NCBI GenBank assembly: GCA_964414415.1
Contig: CAYPWJ010000001.1
Coordinates: 1 to 64,000 of the forward strand
Direction: 5' to 3'
Length of the DNA stretch: 64,000 nucleotides
From: CAZESS01 sp964414415
GTDB lineage: Archaea; Thermoplasmatota; E2; UBA202; DSCA01
This document shows positions 1 to 7,575 of this stretch, piece after piece; position 1 is the first letter of the stretch, and each line of letters begins with the position of its first letter. A model generated the notes under the pieces. The model did not search any database and was not told the DNA's origin. It worked only from the letters and a program-made list of their open reading frames with translations. The position numbers were made by a program, and so were the translations under genes.

Positions 1-119
1 TGCCAGGGCGACCGCAGCTTCTGAATGACTCTCGCCATACAATCAATGAACAAAGTATCAAACGCTCTGTTCACCTGCTGTGCTACCGCGGGATTCATCC
101 GCTTCCGAGCTGCTCCCAT
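1..119 (-). CDS. Partial unidentified ORF running off the window start
   Basis: A reading frame on the minus strand opens with ATG at 119 and stays open to base 1, giving about 39 residues that begin MGAARKRMNPAVAQQ. A possible TATA element (GATTTAAC, read on the minus strand from 153) lies about 32 bases upstream, which would give a nearly leaderless message. I do not recognise the protein; the visible part looks helical and basic. It could be a chance frame, and the rest of the gene lies outside the window. Confidence 0.35.
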   Translation of the reverse strand, partial: MGAARKRMNPAVAQQVNRAFDTLFIDCMARVIQKLRSPW

Positions 120-191
120 CCCGCCCACAGCCAGTTCGCTGCCGCGTTAAATCAGTTTCGAAATAGTTTCGGGATAGAGCCGCCGTGGACA

Positions 192-611
192 TCAGCCCGC
201 CTTTTTCAGAAAATCGGTGACTTCTTGTTTGAAATCTTCAAAATCCACGAGACGTTCGCTGAGTATGGTGTATACCTTGCCGTCGTCGATGGTTCCATAT
301 CTGTGGACCAGCACGTTCCTGAACCGCTTCATCTCACGGAGCCTGTCGGCCATCTCCGCGGAGAGCACACGCCCGGAGAGCTTATCGAACAGGTCCTCCT
401 CCTTCCCGGGCACGCCGAGCCGGAGTTCCTTCACCAGCATCGCGCAGATGTCGATGGTTCCCTCGATGGCGAGGTGGAGCAGCCGCTCCGAGGCTCTCCG
501 TTTGACCATGCTCTCCCTGTATTCCTCTGCGGATGCCGGGACAACGTCGTCGAGCTCGCGGAGGTAGCCGTCTATCTCGTCCAGTTTCACCAGTATCCGG
601 TTTTTATTCAT
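192..611 (-). CDS. hepT: HepT-like toxin (HEPN RNase, DUF86)
   Basis: The product is a 139-residue all-helical protein of the HepT/DUF86 family, the toxin half of MntA-HepT systems. These are HEPN-superfamily ribonucleases neutralised when the partner nucleotidyltransferase modifies the tyrosine of the active-site motif. The diagnostic RX4HXY motif is intact near residues 103-110 (RNVLVHRY). The start is ATG at 611 (MNKNRILVKLDEID); a longer upstream frame only reads back into the neighbouring gene. It overlaps the end of the nucleotidyltransferase gene by 8 bases, so the two are co-transcribed and probably translationally coupled. The motif and the pairing are seen in the sequence; the toxin role is inferred from the family. 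Confidence 0.85.
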   Translation of the reverse strand: MNKNRILVKLDEIDGYLRELDDVVPASAEEYRESMVKRRASERLLHLAIEGTIDICAMLVKELRLGVPGKEEDLFDKLSGRVLSAEMADRLREMKRFRNVLVHRYGTIDDGKVYTILSERLVDFEDFKQEVTDFLKKAG

Positions 612-1041
612 TGAGAACACCCTCCAGGTATTCCTCGTATCGGGGCCTGTAGTATTCGAACGTGCGGATGGCATCAAAAGCGATGTCGTAGAGCAGGTCT
701 TCGTTCTTGCACAGGAGCATTTGGCCTTCCGTCAGCACCCGCCGCTGGATGTACAGGGGTAACTGCCGGAATACCTGCACATCCAGTTTCTCATGCCTCG
801 AATACATCATCCTTTTTTCAAAGGCATCCGCCGTTTTTCCAGGGTATAACACGAGGCATATGTCAACGTCTCGTGCGCGTTCTCCCCGGGCGCTGCTGCC
901 GTAGAGGATGACGGCCATGACGTCGTCGTCCCCGGCGGCCGTTTCCAGCAGTTCTGCCAGCCGCCGCTGTCCATCTTCCATCATCCCGTTAAGCTCGCGC
1001 TGCCTTTTATAGGTTTTCTTTTTGCCGCCGCGGCATCCCAT
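604..1041 (-). CDS. mntA: MntA-like nucleotidyltransferase (antitoxin)
   Basis: This is a minimal nucleotidyltransferase of about 145 residues. The catalytic signature is visible as GSSARGERARDVD, a GS followed by a DxD metal-binding pair. In MntA-HepT systems this enzyme adds AMP units to HepT and so disarms it. The spacing between GS and DxD is one or two residues shorter than in many family members. The start is uncertain: TTG at 1089, ATG at 1041 or ATG at 984/981. I choose 1041 because a TATA-like element near 1093-1100 (minus strand) would start transcription near 1071. hepT follows with an 8-base overlap. The pair sits beside a tRNA gene, a common location for mobile cargo. Confidence 0.8.
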   Translation of the reverse strand: MGCRGGKKKTYKRQRELNGMMEDGQRRLAELLETAAGDDDVMAVILYGSSARGERARDVDICLVLYPGKTADAFEKRMMYSRHEKLDVQVFRQLPLYIQRRVLTEGQMLLCKNEDLLYDIAFDAIRTFEYYRPRYEEYLEGVLNE

Positions 1042-1093
1042 GAGCAAAGGATTTCCGTCGGCGCCGGCGTCGCATGCCCGAATATTCAAAACA

Positions 1094-1100
1094 TTTATTA
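1094..1100 (+). promoter_or_regulatory. TATA element for tRNA-Lys (and, reversed, for mntA)
   Basis: The AT-rich stretch ACATTTATTA lies about 30 bases upstream of the first base of tRNA-Lys at 1126, the usual archaeal TATA distance. Read on the other strand, the same stretch (TAATAAAT) could serve the toxin-antitoxin pair. The position is seen; the activity is inferred. Confidence 0.5.
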
Positions 1101-1125
1101 GGAGGAATGGTATGAGGGTCAGAGA

Positions 1126-1231
1126 GGGCCTGTAGCTCAGCTAGGTAGAGCACCTGGCTTTTAACCAGGTGGCCAGGGGTTCGAACGTTGGCAGCATCCG
1201 GTGCTGCCGGTCGAAAATCCCCTCAGGCCCG
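1126..1231 (+). tRNA. tRNA-Lys (UUU) with a 32-nt BHB intron in the T-loop
   Basis: The gene folds as a full cloverleaf: acceptor GGGCCTG/CAGGCCC, D-stem GCTC/GAGC, anticodon stem CCTGG/CCAGG with loop CTTTTAA (anticodon TTT), T-stem AGGGG/CCCCT and discriminator G at 1231. CCA is not encoded. The T-loop is interrupted. Helix TTCG/CGAA (1180-1183 with 1212-1215) is flanked by 3-nt bulges AAC (1184-1186) and AAT (1216-1218), and by an inner stem 1187-1196/1202-1211. This is an exact bulge-helix-bulge. Cutting after the second base of each bulge removes 1186-1217 and leaves the canonical T-loop TTCGAAT. The intron therefore lies between positions 59 and 60, a non-canonical site. Confidence 0.93.
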
Positions 1232-1246
1232 TCTCTACCAAAAACC

Positions 1247-1254
1247 TTAAATAC
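1247..1254 (+). promoter_or_regulatory. TATA box and SD of the RNA polymerase operon
   Basis: CTTAAATA, preceded by an A-rich B-recognition-like stretch, lies about 35 bases before rpoH. A strong Shine-Dalgarno GGAGGT at 1271-1276 sits 8 bases before the ATG. Unlike many promoters in this window, this one gives a short leader rather than a leaderless message. Confidence 0.65.
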
Positions 1255-1284
1255 CGACGCCTATAACAATGGAGGTAGCGAGAA

Positions 1285-1560
1285 ATGCATTTCAACATAT
1301 TGAAGCACGATATGGTACCTTACTTCAGGATATTATCGCGGGAGGAGGAACAGGAGCTCACGGAGGCATATGACATTGACAAGGCCGATCTGCCGAAGAT
1401 GATGGTGACCGACCCCGTCGCGCAGGCGATCGGCGCCCGCGAGGGAGACGTCGTCAAGGTCATCCGGAAGAGTCGCACCGCCGGTCAGAGCGTCGTCTAT
1501 CGGCACGTCGTCGGCCGCGGCATGGGCAACATCCGCAATTTACGTTCAATGAGGAGATAA
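1285..1560 (+). CDS. rpoH: DNA-directed RNA polymerase subunit H (Rpb5-like)
   Basis: This 91-residue protein matches archaeal subunit H, the counterpart of the C-terminal half of eukaryotic Rpb5, which sits at the DNA-entry jaw. The family landmarks are all visible: MHFNILKHDMVPYF at the start, a DPVAQAIGAREGDVVKVIRKS core and a YRHVV segment. It runs about ten residues past the usual end. The start has a Shine-Dalgarno GGAGGT 8 bases upstream. It is the first gene of the polymerase operon; rpoB begins 2 bases after its stop. Confidence 0.95.
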   Translation: MHFNILKHDMVPYFRILSREEEQELTEAYDIDKADLPKMMVTDPVAQAIGAREGDVVKVIRKSRTAGQSVVYRHVVGRGMGNIRNLRSMRR

Positions 1561-1562
1561 AA

Positions 1563-4500
1563 ATGAGGGAGGTCGTAGACGCCTTTTATGGAGAGCGCAC
1601 CATCGCGAATCACCACATCGCATCCTACAATGATTTCCTGAACCGACGGATGCAGGAGATCATGGACAGCACCCGCATCGGCGAGGGAGAAAACCTCGAG
1701 CGGGGCTACATCCACACCGAGATCGAGGGCTACCGCATCAAGGTCGGCGACGTCCGCGTCGGCCGGCCCGTCGTCAAGGAGGCAACGGGAGACGAGCACC
1801 ACGTCACCCCGATGGAGGCACGGCTCCGCGACCTCACCTACGAGGCGCCGGTCTTCGTCGAGTTCATCCCCGAGATACACGGCGTCCCGTATGAGCCAGA
1901 GGAAGTCAGAATCGGCTCGCTGCCCATCATGGTCAAATCGGAGCGCTGCAACATCTCACGGGAGATGGTGGAGGAGGACGCCGGCCGCGAGCTCTCAGAC
2001 AAGGAATACCACGACAAGCTCCGGGAGGCACACGAAGATCCCCTTGACCCGGGTGGCCACTTCATCAGCAACGGGACGGAGCGCGTGCTCATCACCCTGG
2101 AGGATCTGGCGCCCAACAGGGTGCTCATCGAGGAGAACACCCGCTACGGGTACACCGTCGAGACGGCGAAGGTGTTCTCGCAGAAGGAGGGCTACCGCTC
2201 CATCATCGTGGTGGAAAAGAAAAAAGACGGTATGCTCATGACGACGCTTCCCACGGTGGCGGGCCAGGTTCCCCTCATCATTCTGCTCCGAGCGCTGGGC
2301 ATGGAATCCCAGGACATCATGGACAACATCGTCTCCTATCCCGAGACCGAGGTCTTCGTCCTCTCCAACATCGAGGAGTCGCAGGAGGAATACGAGGTCA
2401 CCGACCAGGAGGAAGCGCTGGAGTACTTCGGCCGCAAGGTCGCCGGCGGCCAGGCCAAGGAATACCGGCGGGAGCGCGCTCAGTCGTTGATGGACCGCAA
2501 CCTGCTGCCGCATCTCGGCAACCGGCCGGAGGACCGCATCAAAAAAGCTGTCTTCCTGGCACGGATGGGGCAGGCGGTGCTGGAGCTGGCGCTCGGCCAC
2601 CGCGAGGAGGACGACAAGGACCACTACGCCAACAAGCGTCTGAAGCTTGCCGGCGACCTGATGGAGGACCTGTTCCGCGTCGCGTTCATCGCGCTCTGCA
2701 AGGACATGAAGTATCAGCTTGAGCGTTTGCATGCCAGGGGCAAGAGCCTCGACGACCTGAGTATCAAGCCGTGCGTCCGGACGGATGTGTTCACCCAGCG
2801 TGTCCACCATGCGCTTGCGACGGGCAACTGGGTCGGCGGCCGCACCGGCGTGTCCCAGCTGCTCGACCGAACGTCGAACCTGGCGACCATCAGTCATCTC
2901 CGGCGCATCACCTCGCCCTTGACGAGGACGCAGCCGCATTTCGAGGCGCGTGACCTGCATTCCACCCATTGGGGACGCCTCTGCCCGAACGAGACGCCGG
3001 AGGGCCCCAACTGCGGGCTGGTGAAAAACCTGGCGATGACGGTCGAGGTATCAGAGGGATACTCCGAGGAGGCGGTCAAGGAGGAACTCATGGAGATGGG
3101 CCTGCAGGAGGTCCGCAAGGAATCGAGGAACAGCCGCGTCTATCTCAACGGCGAGCTCATCGGCATGTATCCGGATGGCCAGGAGCTGGCGGACAAGGTC
3201 CGGGCGAAGCGCCGTGACGGCAAGCTGGACATCGAGATCAACGTCGCATATTACTCTGAAAGCAACGACGTCTTCCTCAACTGTGACCCCGGCAGAGTGC
3301 GCCGCCCGCTGTTCGTGGCGGACAACGGCGAGCTGGCTATGAACAGCGAGCAGCGGGAGCAACTGGACAACGGCGAGCTCAGCTGGGACGACCTCATCAA
3401 CCTTGGCATCGTGGAATACGTTGATACGGAGGAAGAGGAAAACGCCTACATCTCCCTGCACGAGGACGACCTCACCGAGGAGCACACCCACATGGAGCTC
3501 GACCCGATGTGCATCCTGGGCATCGGTGCCTCGCTCGTTCCATATGCGGAGCATAACTCGTCGCCGCGTATCACGATGGGCGCCAGCATGGGCAAGCAGT
3601 CGCTCGGGTTCGGCAGCGCCAACTACCGGAAGCGGCCCGACACCCGCGGGCATCTGCTGCATTACCCCGAGGTACCGCTCGTGGACACGCATTCCTCCCA
3701 GTATATCAACTTTGCAGAGCGGCCGGCGGGCATGAACTTCGTCGTCGCTATTTACTCATACAAGGGCTACAACATGGAGGACGCGTTGATCATGAACGAG
3801 GCCTCCATCCAGCGCGGCCTTGCCAGGAGCACGTTTTTCCGCGCGTATTCAGCGGAGGAACAGCGCTACCCGGGCGGCCAGGAGGACCACTTCGAGATTC
3901 CCGATCCGGAGTGCCGCGGCGTGCGCTCCGAGGAAGCCTACGCCAACCTGTCGGAGGACGGCATCATTTCGCCGGAGAGCAAGGTGGGCAGCGACGACGT
4001 GCTGGTCGGCAAGACGTCGCCGCCGCGCTTCCTGGAGGAGCCGACGGATATCCTCATCCCGCAGAAGCGCCGGGAGACCAGCGTCACCGTCCGCCACGGA
4101 GAGACAGGCGTCGTCGACACCGTTGTTTTGTCGGAGTCAGTGAACGGATCGCGGTTGGTAAAGCTCAAGGTGCGCGACCAGCGGACGCCGGAGCTGGGCG
4201 ACAAGTTCGCATCGAAGCATGGACAGAAGGGTGTCCTCGGCCTGATTCTTCCGCAGGAGGACATGCCGTTCACGGCCGAGGGTGTAACGCCGGATCTCAT
4301 CATCAATCCGCATGCCATCCCCAGCCGGATGACCGTCGGGCATGTCCTCGAGATGATCGGGGGAAAGGTCGGCAGTCTTGAAGGTCGACAGGTCGACGGC
4401 ACCGCGTTTTCTGGCGAGTCTGAGCAGGAGCTGCGGCAGGCGCTCATCGACAACGGCTTCAAGCACAGCGGGAAAGAGATCATGTATGACGGCGAGACCG

Positions 4501-4931
4501 GCGAGATGATCTCGGCGGATATCTTCGTCGGCTGCATCTATTATCAAAAGCTGCATCACATGGTATCCGGCAAGATGCACGCTCGCTCACGGGGGCCGGT
4601 GCAGATTCTCACCCGCCAGCCGACCGAGGGCCGAGCCCGCGATGGCGGCCTCCGCTTCGGAGAGATGGAGCGTGACTGCCTCGTCGGCCACGGCGCATCG
4701 ATGACCATCAAGGACCGGCTGCTCGAGGAGTCGGACCTGACGGTGCAGTATGTCTGCGAGAACTGCGGACACATCGCCGTCAAGATGCGGAAGGGATTCC
4801 TGAAGTGCCCCATCTGCGGCGACGATGCCTCCATCCATCCGGTTGAGATGAGCTACGCGTTCAAGCTGCTGCTCGAGGAGCTGAAATCGCTGGCGATCGA
4901 GCCGAAACTCCGGTTGACGGGGATCGTGTGA
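1563..4931 (+). CDS. rpoB: DNA-directed RNA polymerase subunit B, unsplit
   Basis: This 1122-residue second-largest subunit is one chain rather than the B''/B' pair found in many methanogens and haloarchaea. The conserved hybrid-binding motifs include the GDKFASKHGQKG block near residue 878 and the GYNMEDALIMN block near residue 735. A C-terminal four-cysteine zinc site (CENC...CPIC) lies near residues 1064-1085. ATG at 1563 follows the rpoH stop after 2 bases with GAGATAA just upstream, indicating coupling. It forms the catalytic cleft with A' and A''. No frame disruption is seen. Confidence 0.97.
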   Translation: MREVVDAFYGERTIANHHIASYNDFLNRRMQEIMDSTRIGEGENLERGYIHTEIEGYRIKVGDVRVGRPVVKEATGDEHHVTPMEARLRDLTYEAPVFVEFIPEIHGVPYEPEEVRIGSLPIMVKSERCNISREMVEEDAGRELSDKEYHDKLREAHEDPLDPGGHFISNGTERVLITLEDLAPNRVLIEENTRYGYTVETAKVFSQKEGYRSIIVVEKKKDGMLMTTLPTVAGQVPLIILLRALGMESQDIMDNIVSYPETEVFVLSNIEESQEEYEVTDQEEALEYFGRKVAGGQAKEYRRERAQSLMDRNLLPHLGNRPEDRIKKAVFLARMGQAVLELALGHREEDDKDHYANKRLKLAGDLMEDLFRVAFIALCKDMKYQLERLHARGKSLDDLSIKPCVRTDVFTQRVHHALATGNWVGGRTGVSQLLDRTSNLATISHLRRITSPLTRTQPHFEARDLHSTHWGRLCPNETPEGPNCGLVKNLAMTVEVSEGYSEEAVKEELMEMGLQEVRKESRNSRVYLNGELIGMYPDGQELADKVRAKRRDGKLDIEINVAYYSESNDVFLNCDPGRVRRPLFVADNGELAMNSEQREQLDNGELSWDDLINLGIVEYVDTEEEENAYISLHEDDLTEEHTHMELDPMCILGIGASLVPYAEHNSSPRITMGASMGKQSLGFGSANYRKRPDTRGHLLHYPEVPLVDTHSSQYINFAERPAGMNFVVAIYSYKGYNMEDALIMNEASIQRGLARSTFFRAYSAEEQRYPGGQEDHFEIPDPECRGVRSEEAYANLSEDGIISPESKVGSDDVLVGKTSPPRFLEEPTDILIPQKRRETSVTVRHGETGVVDTVVLSESVNGSRLVKLKVRDQRTPELGDKFASKHGQKGVLGLILPQEDMPFTAEGVTPDLIINPHAIPSRMTVGHVLEMIGGKVGSLEGRQVDGTAFSGESEQELRQALIDNGFKHSGKEIMYDGETGEMISADIFVGCIYYQKLHHMVSGKMHARSRGPVQILTRQPTEGRARDGGLRFGEMERDCLVGHGASMTIKDRLLEESDLTVQYVCENCGHIAVKMRKGFLKCPICGDDASIHPVEMSYAFKLLLEELKSLAIEPKLRLTGIV

Positions 4932-4941
4932 GGTGACAAAA

Positions 4942-7575
4942 ATGAGGACAAATGCTCCAAAAAAGATAGAATCAATCCAGTTCGGGCTGCTTTCCCCTGA
5001 AAAGATACGGAAGATGTCGGCCACCCGCATCATCACGCCGGACACCTACGACGAGGACGGCTTCCCCATCGAGATGGGGCTGATGGACCCACGCCTCGGC
5101 GTCATTGAGCCTGGCCTGCGCTGCAAGACCTGCCGGCAGCGCGTCGGCAAGGATGGATGCCCCGGTCATTTCGGTCACATCGAGCTGGCGATGCCTGTCA
5201 TCCACGTCGGCTACGTCAAGACCATCCTTGGGCTCCTGCGCGCCACGTGCCGGAGCTGCGGTCATCTGCTCGTGGACGAGGGCCAGAAGTGGGAGCTCAA
5301 GCGGCGTTACAGGGAGGTCAAGGAGGGAAAACAGGACGTCAGCCGTTTCACGAAGGAGGTCATCGCGCTTGGGCGGAAGGCCGACGAGTGTCCCTACTGC
5401 GGCCGGGAGAACCTGTCGATGGAGCTGGACAAGCCGACGACGTTCCGGGAGGACGGCCACAAGCTGACGCCGTCGGAGGTCAGGGAATGGCTGGAAAAGA
5501 TCAGCGACGCCGAAGGAAAAGATCTCTATCTCTTTGGCCTCGACCCTGAGGTCACGCGGCCGGAATGGATGGTGCTCACCGTGCTGCCTGTCCCGCCGGT
5601 GACGACGCGGCCCTCTATCACGCTTGAGACCGGTGAACGGAGCGAGGACGACCTGACCCACAAGCTCGTTGACACCATCAGGATCAACCAGCGGCTGCAG
5701 GAAAACCGGGATGCCGGGGCGCCGCAGCTCATCGTCGAGGACCTCTGGGAGCTCATCCAGTATCACATCACGACTTACTTTGACAACCAGACAGCCGGCA
5801 TTCCGCCGGCGCGGCACCGTAGCGGCCGCTCGCTCAAGACGCTGGCGCAGCGGCTCAAGGGCAAGGAGGGCCGGTTCCGCTCGAATCTGTCCGGCAAACG
5901 CGTCGACTTCTCGGCGCGAACCGTCATCTCGCCGGATCCCAACATCAGCATCAACGAGGTCGGCGTGCCCATCAAGATGGCCCGGGAGCTCACCGTCCGG
6001 GTCAGGGTGCATCCGCACAACATCGAGGAGATACGGGAGCTCGTCGCCCGCGGCCCGGAGCCGGAGCCGCCGAAGGGTCAGGTGTACCTGCCCGGCGTCA
6101 ACTACGTCATCAGGGGCGACGGCCGACGAATCAAGGTCACGGAGGAAAACGCCGAGAACGTGGCGGAGCGCATCGAAGTCGGCTTCGTGGTGGAGAAGCA
6201 GCTGGAGGACGGCGACATCGTCCTGTTCAACCGGCAGCCCTCGCTGCATCGGATGTCGATGATGGCGCACACCGTTCGCGTCCTGCCCTACAAGACCTTC
6301 CGGCTCAACCTGGCAGTCTGCCCGCCCTATAACGCCGATTTTGACGGCGACGAGATGAACCTCCACGTGCTGCAGTCGGAGGAGGCGAAAGGCGAGGCCG
6401 AGGTCCTGATGAAGGTGCAGGAGAACATCCTGTCGCCGCGGTTCGGCGGCGTCATCGTCGGCGCCATCCATGACCACATCAGCGGGTGCTTCCTGCTGAC
6501 CTACAAGGACAAAACGTTTGACAAGTCAGCCGCCGTCCGGATGCTCTCCGCAGCAGGGCACACCGGGGACGTGACGGGAGCAATGACCGGCAAGGAGATA
6601 TTCAGCGTCATCCTGCCCGACGACCTCAACCTCGAGTACAAGGCGCAGTCCTGCATCAACTGCGACGAATGCACCCGGGAAAACTGCGAGTATGACGCCT
6701 ACGTGACCATCAGGGACGGCCAGCTGGAGAACGGCGTCATCGACGAAAAAAGCATTGGTGCCTTCAAGGGCGTCATCCTCAACTACATCGCCCGGCAGAA
6801 GGGACTGGACGAAGCCCGCAGGTTCATCGACAGGGTCACCAAGCTGGGCATCGCCGCCATTAACCACATCGGCTTCACCACGGGCATCGACGACGAGGAC
6901 ATGCCCGACCAGGCAAACATGCAGATTGACGAGCGGCTGGCCAAGGCCCGCGACAAAATCGACAGTCTCATCCGGGCGTACAAGGAAGGCGAACTCGAGG
7001 AGATTCCGGGCCGCAGCCTGGAGGAGACCCTCGAGATGGAGATCATGCGCGTGACCGGCAAAGCCAGGGACCAGATGGGCGAGATCGCCAGCCATCATCT
7101 CGGCTTGGGCAATGCTGCGGTCATCATGGCCCGTTCCGGCGCCCGAGGCTCGATGCTCAACCTGTCGCAGATGGCCGGCTGCGTCGGTCAGCAGGCCGTC
7201 CGCGGCGAGCGCATCCACCGCGGATACAAGGAACGAACGCTCCCGCATTTCGAGAAAGGCGATCTGGGTGCCGATGCGAAGGGATTCGTGTCAAACAACT
7301 ACAAGAAAGGGCTCAACCCGACGGAGTACTTCTTCCATTCCATGGGTGGCCGCGAGGGCCTCGTCGACACCGCGGTGCGAACCTCTCGCTCCGGATACAT
7401 GCAGCGCCGCCTCATCAACGCGCTTGAAAACCTCAAGATGGAGAACGACGGCACCGTCCGCACGACCTACGGCGACATCGTACAGTTCCAGTACGGCGAG
7501 GACGGCGTCGACCCGATGAAGAGCACAGGCGGCGACGCCGTTGACGTCTCCAGGCTCGCGGAGGAGGTGGTCTAA
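4942..7575 (+). CDS. rpoA1: DNA-directed RNA polymerase subunit A'
   Basis: This 877-residue subunit is the N-terminal part of the largest subunit. The catalytic magnesium loop NADFDGDEMNLH is present near residue 463. The N-terminal zinc sites are visible as CKTCRQRVGKDGCPGHFGH and a later CRSCGH...CPYC pair. I choose ATG at 4942 rather than GTG at 4933, because the Shine-Dalgarno GAGGTGA at 4930-4936 is correctly spaced for 4942 and overlaps the GTG. The gene follows rpoB after about ten bases and runs directly into rpoA2. Confidence 0.96.
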   Translation: MRTNAPKKIESIQFGLLSPEKIRKMSATRIITPDTYDEDGFPIEMGLMDPRLGVIEPGLRCKTCRQRVGKDGCPGHFGHIELAMPVIHVGYVKTILGLLRATCRSCGHLLVDEGQKWELKRRYREVKEGKQDVSRFTKEVIALGRKADECPYCGRENLSMELDKPTTFREDGHKLTPSEVREWLEKISDAEGKDLYLFGLDPEVTRPEWMVLTVLPVPPVTTRPSITLETGERSEDDLTHKLVDTIRINQRLQENRDAGAPQLIVEDLWELIQYHITTYFDNQTAGIPPARHRSGRSLKTLAQRLKGKEGRFRSNLSGKRVDFSARTVISPDPNISINEVGVPIKMARELTVRVRVHPHNIEEIRELVARGPEPEPPKGQVYLPGVNYVIRGDGRRIKVTEENAENVAERIEVGFVVEKQLEDGDIVLFNRQPSLHRMSMMAHTVRVLPYKTFRLNLAVCPPYNADFDGDEMNLHVLQSEEAKGEAEVLMKVQENILSPRFGGVIVGAIHDHISGCFLLTYKDKTFDKSAAVRMLSAAGHTGDVTGAMTGKEIFSVILPDDLNLEYKAQSCINCDECTRENCEYDAYVTIRDGQLENGVIDEKSIGAFKGVILNYIARQKGLDEARRFIDRVTKLGIAAINHIGFTTGIDDEDMPDQANMQIDERLAKARDKIDSLIRAYKEGELEEIPGRSLEETLEMEIMRVTGKARDQMGEIASHHLGLGNAAVIMARSGARGSMLNLSQMAGCVGQQAVRGERIHRGYKERTLPHFEKGDLGADAKGFVSNNYKKGLNPTEYFFHSMGGREGLVDTAVRTSRSGYMQRRLINALENLKMENDGTVRTTYGDIVQFQYGEDGVDPMKSTGGDAVDVSRLAEEVV

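Noticed and set aside
1238..1240. CCA after tRNA-Lys
   Set aside because: It lies seven bases past the discriminator base and is not attached to the acceptor stem.
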